DNA of 64,000 nucleotides from assembly GCA_022495995.1 (NCBI GenBank), contig JAFEMH010001305.1:124001-188000 (forward strand), read 5' to 3'. The notes below the pieces were generated by a model. It saw nothing but the letters and a program-made list of their open reading frames with translations, was not told where the DNA came from and did no database searches. The position numbers and the translations under genes are program-made. Every line of letters starts with the position of its first letter. Position 1 is the stretch's first letter. Source of the DNA: Adenophora triphylla var. japonica (lineage: Eukaryota > Streptophyta > Magnoliopsida > Asterales > Campanulaceae). Shown in pieces: positions 19,916-31,555 of the stretch.

Positions 19916-20138
19916 AATTCTTTTTACGAGTAAAACGAAGTTTTTGAAGAATTTTAAATGTATGCACGAGATGTATATTGATGCATTTTTTTGTATTTTT
20001 ATTTTTTTGTAAAATAAAAAGTAAAGCACGTGCACACACACACAACTTGATTAAAGAAAGGGGTAAAATGAAAGTTTGACCCTCATCATCGTTTTAAAAA
20101 TCTTTTGTTTTGTTTAAAAAGATTTTAAAACAAAAAAT

Positions 20139-20153
20139 TCCCAGTAGTCGCCA
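20139..20153 (-). other. Primer-binding site of element A
   Basis: On the minus strand it reads TGGCGACTACTGGGA, two bases before the LTR. It is diverged from TGGCGACTCCGCTGGGGA in D and E. From memory, Ogre-type elements use a tRNA-Arg primer with this kind of site. Confidence 0.65.
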
Positions 20154-20155
20154 AG

Positions 20156-21632
20156 CGAAATTACCGGGATCCGGCTCGCGCGCGGAGGCCCCGTGCATCT
20201 CGCATTCGTCGCTGTTCGGGAAGTCGCCCGGATCCGAGCGGCGCGTTCGCGCCCGGCATCGGCTTATTCCGCTTTAGCGTGTTGGAGGTGTCTCGCCGTT
20301 GTTTTCGCAATTGTAGAGTCGCCACGCCGTTTTATTATTAAGCCCAAAACATTGAAAAAGGGCATCGGTTTAGAAATAATAATAAAGCTGTTTTTGTGTG
20401 ATGAGATTTTGAGTTCGGAGGTCGAGATGACTCCTCGGGAAGAGAATATTAGAATCTTAGAGCTCACCGAGTCGCCTCGTAAAACGAGTCTTTCGGATAC
20501 CCTAATATTCTTTAAATGTTGTGTGTGTGTGTGTGTGCTTTTAAAAATGCATGTTGTGTCGGATGTCTACATTGTACACTACGTATTGAAATGTATTGAA
20601 ATAGTAATGGAAGGAAGCCTTACCAATGTTGGTTCGTGTCTGTCTTCCGCTGGGGAATAGTGTTTGAGGATGGAATGATGCTCCGGCACAGACCAGGATT
20701 GCTTCGGGAGGAGCCGGTTGTCTGCGGACAAAGTTTCGGCGTGAGTTGAGATTGCAGGCTGCGTTAGGGCAGAGTTTTGGCGTGCGTTGGGATGGCAGGA
20801 GTCACTTGGGCAGAGTTTCGGCGTGCGTTGGGATGGCAGGAGTCACTCGGGCAGAGTTTCGGCGTGGTTTGGGATCGCCGGTTTGACTCGGAAAGAGCCG
20901 GGACGCCTTGGAAAGACCAGGCAAGGCCTCGGAGTACCACGAGGGGCCTCAGAGTACCTCGAGAGTGCCTCGGGGCAGCGCGGGAGCGTCGCGGGAGCGC
21001 TCGGGGAGGCTTCGGAGCACCACGAGGGGGCTCGGAAGGCCTCGGAAGGATCCGAAAGGGGCCGGGATTGCCCCAAAGGGTCTTAGAGGGGAGCCTGAAG
21101 GCTAGGGGGAGAGGAGAGAAGAGGGAGGTGTAAAAAATGAGGGAGGGGGAGCCCTCTATTTATAGTAGGAGAAAACTGCAAAGAGGTCCGTACGAACCTC
21201 CCATGTTATCTAGATTTTTAGTTTTCCTCGATTTGAGGGAATATGTGATAATTGTGAATATTCTGGAATGATGATGTCCCCTGTGCAAAGAGGTCCGTAC
21301 GGACCATCTTGGCATGCAAAGAGGTCCGTACGGACCAACCATGCATGAGGGGTAATGATTTCTCCGGGATTTGAGGGAATATTGTGGACTTTAAGGGGAT
21401 TCAGTAATTATGGCAACAAAGAGGTCCGTACGGACCTTATTTTGCTTTCCCAATTTCCTGAAAATTCCCAAAAGGTCCTTTTGTCCCTTTTTATCCCAGA
21501 AAGGCTCCTCCCTTGGTTTGGTTGAGGGTTTTTTGAGGGTTTTGAGTGCCATAGGTCTTCGAGACTGTGTTTGTGAGTCTGCGGTGTTTCCCATGTGCTC
21601 GGAAGAGGGTGATCCAGATTGGGGTACTTACA
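20156..21632 (-). mobile_element. 5' LTR of element A (right copy)
   Basis: It pairs with 4444-5921. Its TATA box is at 21156-21164 (minus). Palindromes are at 21185-21198 (one base changed, GGTCCGTACGAACC), 21292-21305, 21323-21336 and 21423-21436. The R/U5 hairpin CTCGTAAAACGAG is at 20476-20488. The duplication caacc follows at 21633. Confidence 0.88.
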
Positions 21633-21637
21633 CAACC

Positions 21638-23139
21638 CTAAACTTATTTTCCTTTGGCTTATAATATTTGATTATCTTCTCTATTTTTGAATCCATCTTC
21701 CTCTGGGTAACTTCCTTGTTCAAATATATTGCATTAAACATGTTGAAGAAAGGAGATTTCTTCAACTTGTTCATATGGTGTTCCTTCAATTCTAACTCAT
21801 TCACTATAGTAGATATCGAGTGAATGTTAGAACAAAATCTAGGAATCCAAGACAAGTCTTTTCCACTTTTTGTTATTCCTTTGGGTTCCTTAGGGTTTTC
21901 GTTTTCGATTTGCTGGAGTTTTTTCCATTGATATGGGCTCTATTGAAAGGAGTTTGGCTTTTTTTAAAGGTGTTTTTGATGCTACATGTTTACTTTTCTT
22001 TGTTTTATGCTTTGCCAAACGGGTTCTTTTCTCTGGTTGGATAACTGGTGAAAAGGCATTCTCCACATCTTGATTGAAAATCGACTTTGTATTTAGTTGT
22101 CTTGGACCTAGTCAAAGGTGTTAATGTCTTTTCTTTTGTTGTAACCAGTGATGATGTATTCTCCTTTCCTTTTGAAGAAGGTGAAGGTGTCTTGTCCTAG
22201 AATAAAAACAAATGAAAAGACAAGACACATTGGAATATGTCTTATACCTTGCTATAAGATATATGAATGCTCTTATACATGTAATATAAGACCTATAATA
22301 ACAATTAAGTCAATCACTAATCACATATGTTATTTTATCTTATACCTTGATTTAGGACTTATAAATGGTCTTATATAAAAGGCATAAGACCTAGAATAAA
22401 AAATAAGTCAGAGATCAACAACATAGTTGGTCTCATAGCTAAGGTATAAGACCTGAAAGGCAACAAAACTAGATACAAACAATAAAGCATAGGACTTCTA
22501 TCACTACAGGAATAGTCTCCTATTGAAATCTTTTTGAAAAAGATTATATGTGGCATTAACACACTAAAACTCCATAACACTAACCTATGCAAGTCAAGGA
22601 ACACACTTAGCCTATGTCATCTTTAGTGTGGTATCAATGGACTTTTATGTATGTTGATGTTTGAGATAATCAAATCATAAAAATATCAATGTAGAAACTA
22701 AAGAAAATGAATAAGTCCTAAAATATGAAACAAATCATAGACCAAAAATATTTTATTAGGTCTTATACCAAGGTGTATAGGACCTATGAATGTTATTATA
22801 CTACAACCACAAGACCATAAACAAAGTACATTGAAATAGGTCTTATGCCAAGAGGTATAAGACTTATAAATTTTAATGTACCTTCTCTTTGATACAAGTA
22901 TTTTCCTTTCTTGCAATAAGTGAAATCCTCTCCTTTTCTTTTTAAGCAAGTGAAGGTGTGTTCCCCTTTGGAATAAAAGCAACGGTGGATTCTTTTTTTC
23001 TATAGCTACAGAATAAGGTGACTTCTCTATTTCCAAAGCAGCAGGAGAAGTTAGCTTCTCATTTTCAATAGCATCTACAAAATGGCTTCTCCTTTTCTAT
23101 TTCAGCCATAAGACCTAAATCAACAACTAAATCATAAAC
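21638..23139 (-). mobile_element. Element H, piece 2
   Basis: It continues H after the A insertion. It is AT-rich with palindromic 'ggtcttatacc/ggtataagacc' units (about 22240-22900) and ends at the C insertion. The 21638-21855 minus frame ('ELKEHHMNKLKKSPFFNMF...') reads as the N-terminal side of the ULP1/DUF1985-type protein whose next part is at 3998-4306. The rest shows no confident gene. Confidence 0.45.
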
Positions 23140-23937
23140 TGAATGTACGCTCGCCGAAATTTTTAATGATAAAAAATAGGAGTCGCCACGCCATGTTTTA
23201 AGGTACACTTTGAAAAACCTTTGAAAGAGAAAATGGTCTGGGGGTCAGGTTACGTGTTGGGAAGAACCGAGAGTTCACCTAACACGCCTCGTCCATCGAC
23301 GAGTCTTTCTATGCTCAACATTCAAAACATCCAAACGTGTGTGCGAATTGCGTGCAACAAGATATATGACAAATGTATATTAATGCTTCATTTTATTTCT
23401 CAACAAGGGGAATTACAACTTGTGAACCATTTACCATGGGAGGCCACATCCCATATTACAAAGAGGAAGAAACGGACATGGGCTTGGAAAAATTGATCCC
23501 TGCAGAGTGGCTACTTGTGTCGCGTGACACAGGACTCCACATGTCCAATTGTGTCGCGTGACACAGGTTAACTCTCTGCAGGAACCTCACAATTCAAAAA
23601 CCAGAATCCACAAATATCAATCCAGATCAAGTTAGAACAACCAATTAACTCAGGAAGCAATGAATCCACAACTATTCGACTAAGGGGGTGTGGATATGGG
23701 GTGATCCACACTCCCTTGATGAACAATCAACAAACTACATTCAAATCATATCATGAGCAATAATTAAACCAAGTGAGATGACTTAAACAGAGAGATGGTG
23801 ATTGCCACTTGATAATTTGAAGCAGATGGAGCTTAATTATCAAGTGGATGAATGAAAACTGCAATGAAACAAGCAAGTAGCAAATGGATGAGAGAGATAT
23901 GAGGGTGAGGGATTCGTTACCCTTGTAGATCCACAAT

Positions 23938-23961
23938 CACTACACCAAGTTAGGTGTAGTG
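23938..23961 (-). other. AAGTTA-loop hairpin, C copy
   Basis: Nine-base arms CACTACACC and GGTGTAGTG flank AAGTTA, at a position equivalent to the D LTR hairpin (30855-30880), which has different arm bases but the same loop. Confidence 0.75.
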
Positions 23962-24200
23962 ACCTTCTAATCAGCTGCAGGAGAAGGATTTGAGCACAGA
24001 TGGAGTGCTGATCTTCCGATCTTCAGTGGTGTGTGTGAGGATATGAGAGTAGATGGGTGAAATTGGGTGAGAGGGATTGAATTGAGGGGATTGGTGGATG
24101 TTGTGTGCATTTTGGGAGAGGGGGGAGGTATTTTGTACGTATTTTGGCAGAGTGACTTTAGGGAATGGAAAAAGGATCCAAATATGAGAGGGGGAGGGCC

Positions 24201-24283
24201 TTATTTATAGCTGCAGATTAGAGGCTTGTTGTGTCGCACGACATCCTGTAACCAATTTCCATGGCTCGAGTTGTTGCGTGACA
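24201..24283 (-). promoter_or_regulatory. C-type LTR promoter: TATA box plus palindromes
   Basis: TATAAATAA lies on the minus strand at 24201-24209. Upstream of it are TGTCGCACGACA at 24232-24243 and TGTTGCGTGACA at 24272-24283. In the right LTR the equivalents are 46037-46045, 46068-46079 and 46108-46119 (TGTCGCGTGACA). Confidence 0.7.
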
Positions 24284-24545
24284 CAAGATGTCACCAACCG
24301 TTTCTAGTGCCAATTTACCATTCTGGAACCTTCCGAGATATTTACTTAAAGGTCCAAAGTGGTTTAATTCCTTGTAGGTCCTTCTGTACATAAAAATGAC
24401 TTAACAGCACTTCCTTCGCGGGGAACTTATAAAAAGTTCCCGACAGTCTCGGAATGGACCGGGAATTTACCAAAATGCCCCTAATGCAAGTTTATTACAT
24501 TAAAATGCACCTAAAAGGGTAGCAAATTGGATTGGCGTACTTACA

Positions 24546-26562
24546 GAGTCCCTTGGCAATGTTACTTATGGAAGAAGTGAGGTTGTCGATAAGAAGACCC
24601 AATCCCAAAGAGCGGCTGGGGATATGGCATGAGACATGAGACATATGGTGTCTAGACCTGATTTGAAAATGACGCGAGACCTACGGTGTCTCGAACCGAT
24701 TTGAAAATGACGTGAGACCTACATTGTCTCGAACCGATTTTGAAAATGATGCGAGACCTACGGTGTCTCCAACCAAATTGAAAATGATTTGATACCTACG
24801 GTGTCTCCACAAGGAGGAGAACGTAGGCAACCAGAAATGGTCCGGTCGAAATCACAAACAAATCTCAGAAAATCTGGTCTCCTCAAGGGCCGTCCCTATA
24901 CACAGATCCTTCGTTCCATCTTTCCGAGTTTGATTCTCGATATCAGTTGGTTTTCTCCTCGTGATTAATCATAATATTTGTTCATATCAGGATTAGTGGT
25001 TGAATAATCCGAACATCAATAAAGGGTTTTAAGCAGCCTGGTGATCATCACGAATAAGGCAAGTTTTCAAGTGTCTCGACAAGTCTTCTCTTTCTACATC
25101 ATAGGAAGATAAAGCCAAACACTGCTTTTCTGTCAAGCAGAGGCTTCCATACACTTTTCCACACCTTGTGATGCTTATACTCTCTCAAAAGAGTCAAACC
25201 TAAAGCGAGTGTGTATACACAAAATCGGGATTCATTCCCACTTTTCGAAAGATGTGCCCCTGCATGTCAACATTTCTGAGTCCTGTCCAATGACTGATTG
25301 ACTAAGGTCCGGAAAGACGGATGCCTCCTTGGCCGTCTGTCTGAATAAAGGTTGCATTGAATCTCTTCAAGATGGGGCTTTGGCAAACTGTTCTCTCAGG
25401 CTCTCCTTGCCAAGACTCCCTCCAGGTTTGCTTTGCATTATCAACTGGGGCTTCGCCATGGTCACCTCTTCCAAATCTGGGGCTTCGTCTAGTCATATCT
25501 TCAAAACCAGGGCATTCTCTGGACGTTCTCTGCTGCTTGCCATCTTGGGTGTGCGATAAACTTTGTTCTTATCAGCAACAATCAATCTGCTGCAATCTGT
25601 ACTCCCGGGAGCATCCCCGACTTGCCTAAGCTGCACCATATCATCCATCACTCATACGTTCCTCAATCATCACTCATAAATTCTACACCTCATGGGAGAG
25701 GGTTTACCCCATCATACATAGTCATCCCGTCATCAATCCATCATAGCATATTTGCTCCATGCATATCCGCTTGTCAAGCCGTGCAAAAATCCTCACTTCT
25801 TTTCCATCCCCAGCTGAGATGGATTCGTGCAATAAAGTTTAACAATGCTTAAAGCTAATAATAATCTAAGTCAAATAAATGTAAAGTGCCTAGAGTGTTG
25901 TGTTTTCCCCCCGCAGGGTACAATAATCAAGTGATCATAATTTGATCGTGAGGACTGCTCCTCGAATCACAATCTTGAACAAAGATTTCAAATCCTGCAG
26001 GTGGCATACCCCGCCTTTATCTTCTTCATCAGGCCCGTCGTCTTCGGACTCATCAGCATCATCTGAAAGAGCCTTAGCTGCCTCAGTCTCCAAGCAATGC
26101 TTGACAAAAAAGAGCTCCGGTTGTCTCAATATCCAAGCAATAATGCTCATTAGCCTCAGCGGCATCAAGGCATGTTCCGCATGGACAAATCATCGTCAAA
26201 AGCTCGTTCTCATGGGCGCACCTTCATCAAGGCCTATATACACTGGCATGTCTTCATCAAAGTCCCTATGTTGGACGGAAAATCATCAACAAAAACCGTC
26301 CCTCGCATGGAAAACCAGCGACTCTTCAACAAACAGTGGTATAAGACCCTCCGACAGCCACGATCATCAGCTACAATGGTATAAGACCCTCCGGCAACCA
26401 CGATCATCCACAGTTGTAGCTTAAGACCCTCCGACAGCTACAACCCTCCACGATCATTAGCCGTAGCATCAGTCCCTCCGGCAGCTACAGGTGAGCACAG
26501 CACAGGTATGAACGCATATCTCTTTCAAGCTACAGATCATCATGTCCTCTTTGTCAAATCGG
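24546..26562. other. 3' region of element C, partly inverted
   Basis: 24640-24805 carries four GAGACCTACGGTGTCTC units, inverted relative to the array at 26563-27310. 24811-25091 is an inverted copy of 27317-27598. 25091-25270 holds phrases ('cttccatacacttt', 'ttcgaaagatgtgcccctgca') that in D and E lie downstream of that arm but here are in reverse orientation. 26330-26480 has repeats 'ataagaccctccgacagcca'. Open frames here are short and unrecognised. Confidence 0.6.
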
Positions 26563-27310
26563 TTTGAGACACCGTAGGTCTCACGTCATTTTCAAATTGG
26601 TTCGAGACACCGTAAGTCTCACGTTATTTTCAAAATCGGTGGGAGACACCGTAAGTCTCACGTCATTTTCAAAATCGGTTGGAGACACCGTAGGTCTCCC
26701 ATCATTTTCAAATTCGGTTGGAGACACCGTAGGTCTCGCGTCATTTTCAAAATCGGTTCGAGACACCGTAGGTCTCGCATCATTTTCAAATTCGGTTGGA
26801 GACACCGTAGGTCTCGCATCATTTTCAAATTCGGTTGGAGACACCGTAGGTCTCGCATCATTTTTAAATTCTGTTGGAGACACCGTAGGTCTCGCATCAT
26901 TTTCAAATTCTGTTGGAGACACCGTAGGTCTCGCGTCATTTTCAAATTCGGTTAGAGACACCGTAGGTCTCGCATCATTTTCATATTCGGTTGGAGACAC
27001 CGTAGATCTTGCATTATTTTCAAATTCGGTTGGAGACACCGTAGGTCTCGCATCATTTTCAAATTCGGTTGGAGACACCGTAGGTCTCGCGTCATTTTCA
27101 AAATTGGTTCGAGACACCGTAGGCCTCGCGTCATTTTCAAATTCGGTTGGAGACACCGTAGGTCTCGCATCATTTTCAAATTCGGTTGGAGACACCATAG
27201 GTCTCGCATCATTTTCAAATTCGGTTGGAGACACCGTAGGTCTCGCATCATTTTCAAATTCGGTTGGAGACAGCGTAGGTCTCACATCATTTTCAATTCG
27301 GTTCGAGACA
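26563..27310. repeat. 39-bp hairpin minisatellite, about 19 units
   Basis: The unit is 'ggttggagacaccgtaggtctcgc' split by 'atcattttcaaattc'. Each has GAGAC/GTCTC arms around a 7-base spacer. Because 39 is a multiple of three, both strands stay open (259 and 262 codons). The peptides are pure repeats with no start context, so I do not call a gene. Confidence 0.92.
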
Positions 27311-27316
27311 CTATAC

Positions 27317-27598
27317 AAAGAGAAGACTTGTCGAGACACTTGAAAACTTGCCTTATTCGTGATGATCACCAGGCTGCTTAAAACCCTTTATTGATGTTCG
27401 AGTTATTCAACCACTAATCTTGATATGAACAAATATTATGATTAATCACGAGGAGAAAACCAACTGATATCGAGAATCAAACTCGAAAAGATGGAACGAA
27501 GGATCTGTGTATAGGGATGGCCCTTAAGGAGACCAGATTTTCTGAGATTTTTTTGTGATTTCGACCGGACCATTTCTGGTTGCCTACGTTTCCCTCCT
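27317..27598. repeat. Inverted-repeat arm in element C
   Basis: About 280 bp matches 24811-25091 in reverse complement, from 'gagaagacttgtcgagacac' to 'ggttgcctacgtt'. The arms are about 2.2 kb apart. Related sequence in single orientation occurs in D (37450-37790) and E (62670-62945). Confidence 0.8.
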
Positions 27599-28780
27599 TG
27601 GGAGGAGCTCAGGTCGCCGTAGTTCGGGCTTATCCCGAATGAAGAGAGTCTTTGAGGATTGGAGAACTGAGGAATATGTCTCCTTGGAGTGTCGCTGAAA
27701 GACACGGATGCGAAGCCCCAGTGGGACGTCCACGGCAAGTGTTTGCGGAGGAGAAATGAAATATGCTCACATGAAATGTCGAATGAATGGATTGAATTTG
27801 CACAATCTTTGATTGATGATCTTTTGAGCCGAGAAGGATTAGGTTCCAACTTAAGCAAGCAATAAAGCAATAATCTGATTTAGATCCTGACGATATTGGA
27901 ATGAAACTGCTATCCAGTAGGAACTGCGACTGGGTTTTAAGGTTTTGATCGGCCTTCGGATGATTTGGGATATCATGACCTCTTAAGATGAGAGGTCAGC
28001 TGAGCTTTTTGCTGACTGAACCTCTAAAGATGAGAGGTTGGCTTTTGGGGATGTGTTTGGGATTTCTATGGTGAGGATATTGATTGCCTCTAAGAATGAG
28101 AGGTCAAATTTTGACTTTGGTCAAAGGCAAGGATAATGGTGATGGGAATATCCTCTAAAATCGAGAGGATGGCTTGGGATTGGTTAAGGAAATGGTGATA
28201 TCCTCTAAAATCGAGAGGATGGCTGAAATTGGTTGGAAAGTGTTGGTGAGATGAAGTCCAAGCTATCAAGACTTTTTGTGAACTTGTGAGAAATCGAGCT
28301 CCTTTTTGGACGTCGGGGAGCTTCTTGAGAAGTCGGGGATTTTTGCTGAACTGTGAGGATCTAAAGTCCTTCTTTTGAAAAGCTTCTTGGGAAGTTGAGG
28401 ACTCTTGCTGAATTATGAGGATTTAAAATCCTTCTTCTGATAACTTGAGTATTTTATGCGTCACCGACTCTCGAAGCTGACTTCTTGGCCTTGCTTGGAC
28501 TTCTCTTAGCATGGAGAACAGATGATGGCTAAACGGGGTTTCAAAACACACCGATCTTGAAATGAAAGGGTATTGTTTAGTGAGGGTGAGGTAATGGCTT
28601 CCCTATGGTGAAAGGTTTCAACCGCAATCCCTACTGGATGATCTGAACGAGATTAAGTCTTCATTGCTTGCTTAAGATTGATTGAGGAAGATTCATGCAA
28701 ATTCTTTGAGCAACGAGATGGTGAGGATGATGAAAGAGATGTGAGCATATGAGATGCAAGATGGGGAGTTGATAAGCACC
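27599..28780. other. Hairpin-repeat region of element C
   Basis: It has the conserved 3' hairpin 'cctcccaaggaggg' context (27580-27632), then repeats with CCTCT/AGAGG arms (27988-28230, for example 'cctctaaaatcgagagg'). Repeats built on 'cttcttgagaagtcgggg' (28270-28440) follow. It is non-coding. Confidence 0.6.
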
Positions 28781-28784
28781 AATT

Positions 28785-28990
28785 TGGGAAAGATATCAGT
28801 CGATTTTCTCACTCCGATCAATTTAAATATTAGTCATTTCAATGGATTAGTAATTGAGCAGCACAAGTGATCATTTAGAATAAAACCATTTCAATTGAGT
28901 GTAATGTGGGTGTGCAAGTAATGTCTCGAGTCTAGCAAGAAGAGAAACAAAACTTTTATTACTGCAAAGCAAAAACTGGTTCAACTTGGA
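28785..28990 (-). other. Shared post-gag module, C copy
   Basis: On the minus strand: 'cttcttgctagactcgagac', 'attacttgcacaccc', 'gaaatggttttattctaaat', 'gatcacttgtgctgctcaat'. The same ordered phrases follow gag in D (38630-38810) and E (61680-61905). Confidence 0.7.
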
Positions 28991-29116
28991 CTCGACAGAC
29001 TCGATGCCCGAAAGGGACATTCTAGATCCTACGAAGACTGATTGACTGCATCAACTTCGGATGGAAGGAAGAGCATCTTGACATTGATGGGGTGAGGACC
29101 CTTCTCAAACTTTCGG

Positions 29117-29446
29117 TCATTCATAATTCGTCTTCCTTAGCTTGAGCAATCTGAGCAAGCAACCGGGCCTCCCGCTTACAAGGAAAAGTGGCTTCAAGGG
29201 TAGCTCGCAACTTTTCGATGGACACACCATTTGCAATCTGCTGACCCATGGGATACGAACTTCCAGACTGGTGGGACATAATTTTCTCTGCACCAAACAT
29301 CTTGGATTCCGAATCAGATAAACAACCGCTTGGACACTTGAACTGCTTCCGCCTCGGGAATATGGACCAATGAGCGCCGGGAACGAGAGCACACACCCAA
29401 CTTGCCGTAGCTGGAGAGGAGAGGAAAGAGCGTCGATAAGGTAGAG
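29117..29446 (-). pseudogene. Unrecognised reading frame of C, cut by D
   Basis: A minus-strand frame ends '...KREARLLAQIAQAKEDEL' just before the post-gag module, where D and E have the end of gag. Its upstream side is cut at the gatag duplication and would resume at 44588. I do not recognise the protein; by position it may be a decayed gag C-terminus. Confidence 0.3.
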
Positions 29447-29451
29447 GATAG
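29447..29451. other. Left target-site duplication of element D (gatag)
   Basis: gatag is repeated at 44583-44587, immediately outside the CA end of the right LTR. Confidence 0.88.
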
Positions 29452-30854
29452 TGTGAATGTGGTGCCCAAATTTTGTGTTGGATTCACGCGAGTTTGAAGA
29501 CATCCGAGTTATTTGAAAAACGGAGTCGCCACGCCATTTTGATTACCTCAAAACTTTGAAAAAAAAGGTTTTATGGGTTCGGAGGTTAAGTTACCCCTTG
29601 GGAAGAACGTTTGGCGTTCATCCAAAGTGCCTTGCCGGAGCAAGTCTCCCAAGATTTCAGTAATCGTGCTTGCTTGCGTGCTTTCTTGTGTGCATGTGTT
29701 TGAAAATAAGGGGGGAAATGTCCCAAGTTGTCTTCCGGACGTACAAACCATTTATTGGTTGTCGCTCTGGATTTCTTGGATTTTATGTATTCGGGATTAT
29801 GATCCCGTCCTGATCTTTGACTTGTGATCATCGCATTTTTAACCTCGGGACCCTCGGGACTTGCGTGATCGAGAGAATGTCTCTTTTATAGTCAAAGATG
29901 AGGTTATTTAGAAAAGGAGGATCCTTAGCCCATCAATCCTACGCTTTAAGACGGTCGAGCTCGTATAGAGGCTTCATACTCTTTCTTAAGCGATAATTGG
30001 AGATATAGGGTTCAAGGTTGTCCCTTTCTAAAGAAGTCGTGAACCTTTAATGGAAGGAACGATGCAAAGATGAGAACTTTTACACCGGTCCGTTCCAAGG
30101 TTGCTAATGGGGACATGGGGGAATGCATGTAAAAATGATGCTTTAGTGAAAAGATGGCATTTTTGGTTTGAAAATGATGCATTTGATTGCAAATGGATGC
30201 TTTTTATGTAAAGAAATGATCTTTGTGCAAAGAGTGCATCTTTAATGTGAAAAGGGATTTTAAATGGAAAAGGAATGATTTTAATGCATGAAAAATGGGA
30301 TTTTGGTGCAAAGGATGCACCTTTATGTATGAGAATGGTATTTTAATGAAAAGATGACATATTATGTACATAGATATTATCTAAACATCGTGTATTAGCA
30401 TTATGGGGGTTAACATCAGACATTACTTGAAACCCGTGAAGCTTCAAAACCGGCTACTTATGTCGCGTGACATAGGCCGCCTATGTCGCGTGACATAACT
30501 AGCCATTTTGCAAGAGGCTTTACACCGAGATTTGCAGAGGTAACAAGGCACCAAAATGGTCAAGTCACTTCACAAACAAATCTCAGGGAGCATGCTTATC
30601 AATAATGAACACTTCAAGAGGGTGTGGATATGAGGGATCCACACTCATCTTGAGTGTTCATGCAAAACCAAGCCAAATCGGGGCTTTTATAGGAAATGTA
30701 ATGAAATCAGATGTGGATCTATGAAATATGAAGCTAAAGCATGCAACTTTATTCAGAATATCACATTATTAAAGCATTTAGCATAGAGATTCCATGTATA
30801 ATGAAGATAAGGAAAGGAAATGGGTAGAAAATCGTTACCCTTGAAGACCACGAC

Positions 30855-30880
30855 CCTCTATATCAAGTTAGATATAGGGG
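30855..30880 (-). other. AAGTTA-loop hairpin, D copy
   Basis: Ten-base arms CCTCTATATC and GATATAGGGG flank loop AAGTTA, repeated at 43871-43896 in the other LTR. Several pairs differ from the C copy on both sides at once. Confidence 0.75.
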
Positions 30881-31108
30881 CCTTCAAAACAAAGCTTCGG
30901 GATGGTATTGAGCCTTCGTTTCTTGAGAATCCTTGGTTCTTGGTGTGTGTATGAAGTGTGTGTGTGTAGGAAGTGTGTGTAGAATTGATTTGAGAGGATT
31001 GGGGTGATTTGGGGGGTATGTGAGGAAAGAGAAGGCTTCTGGGCGTATTCCCTATAAAGGGTGACTGAGGGGTGAAAGAGGTGTCTCTAAAATGAGAGGT
31101 GAAGGCCT

Positions 31109-31321
31109 CTATTTATAGGTCGCTGCATGGGCTTGTTATGTCGCACGACATGATAAGCCATAACTGCTTTCCTTCTAGAAACATGCAAGGTGGCATGGTT
31201 CTAGAACTCTCTCTGGCTGGTTATGTCGCACGACATAAGTAGCCACATGCAGTTCCTTCTAAAAACATGCAAGGTGGCAAGTTTCTAGAAGGTTTCATGG
31301 CCTATTATGTCGCACGACATA
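31109..31321 (-). promoter_or_regulatory. D-type LTR promoter: TATA box plus three palindromes
   Basis: TATAAATAG lies on the minus strand at 31109-31117. TATGTCGCACGACAT(A/G) is at 31137-31152, 31222-31237 and 31306-31321, each followed by 'taagtagccac' or 'gataagcc'. The right LTR equivalents are TATA 44132-44140 and palindromes 44161-44175, 44246-44261 and 44330-44345. Confidence 0.8.
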
Positions 31322-31555
31322 AGTAGCCACATCTGGATCCTTCTAGAAACATGCAAGGTGGCATCTTCTAGAAGGGAATTCCTCATGAAATAAAAACGTG
31401 CTTCTTTGGCTCCAAGCAGTCTCTTATCCCCTTAGGTGATTCGAAACAGTTCCGGAATTGTTCCGGAACTCTAGGAAAGTCCGGGGAATTACCGAAAAAC
31501 TTGCCGGAATTGCCGGGAAACTTAACCTAAGGCATGAGCCGATTTGGGTACTTAC

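Larger units (their letters stand above)
18764..20138 (-). other. 5' leader of element A
   Basis: It is non-coding. It contains a conserved leader block (about 19060-19255) shared with D and E. It also has repeated phrases 'tcaagatcggagtcaagagt' (about 19330, 19518), a short tandem array at 19798-19915 and A/T-rich sequence next to the primer site. Confidence 0.6.
4444..21632 (-). mobile_element. Element A: Ogre/Tat-like gypsy retrotransposon, 17.2 kb
   Basis: Two LTRs of about 1.48 kb flank 14.2 kb, with a perfect caacc duplication and a primer site next to the right LTR, so the element reads on the minus strand. Order on that strand: 5' LTR, primer site, leader, gag, protease, spacer, integrase, conserved 3' hairpin, then two antisense ORFs on the + strand, minisatellites, polypurine tract, 3' LTR. 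The coding regions are broken by frameshifts and the reverse transcriptase/RNase H segment is missing, so the copy is not autonomous. Antisense ORFs between pol and the 3' LTR are a known trait of Tat/Ogre elements. Confidence 0.88.
23140..24545 (-). mobile_element. 3' LTR of element C (1.41 kb)
   Basis: It runs TGAATGTACG to ...GGCGTACTTACA. It contains the PBS-like GGAGTCGCCACGCC (about 23182), the R/U5 hairpin CTCGTCCATCGACGAG (23288-23303), two TGTGTCGCGTGACACA copies (23516-23531, 23550-23565), the AAGTTA-loop hairpin (23938-23961), a minus-strand TATA (24201-24209) and upstream palindromes (24232-24243, 24272-24283). Confidence 0.85.
29452..31555 (-). mobile_element. 3' LTR of element D (left copy)
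   Basis: It begins TGTGAATGTGG and ends ...GGGTACTTAC; the final A expected from the right copy is missing. It carries the R/U5 hairpin CTTGCCGGAGCAAG (29631-29644), the repeat-rich 'gatgc..tttt' stretch (30120-30350), TATGTCGCGTGACATA at 30459-30474 and 30482-30497, the AAGTTA-loop hairpin (30855-30880) and the promoter block. Confidence 0.9.

Noticed and set aside
26563..27369. Open frames of 259 (+) and 262 (-) codons
   Set aside because: They arise from a 39-bp repeat whose length is a multiple of three. Both strands are open, the peptides are pure repeats, and there is no promoter or domain.
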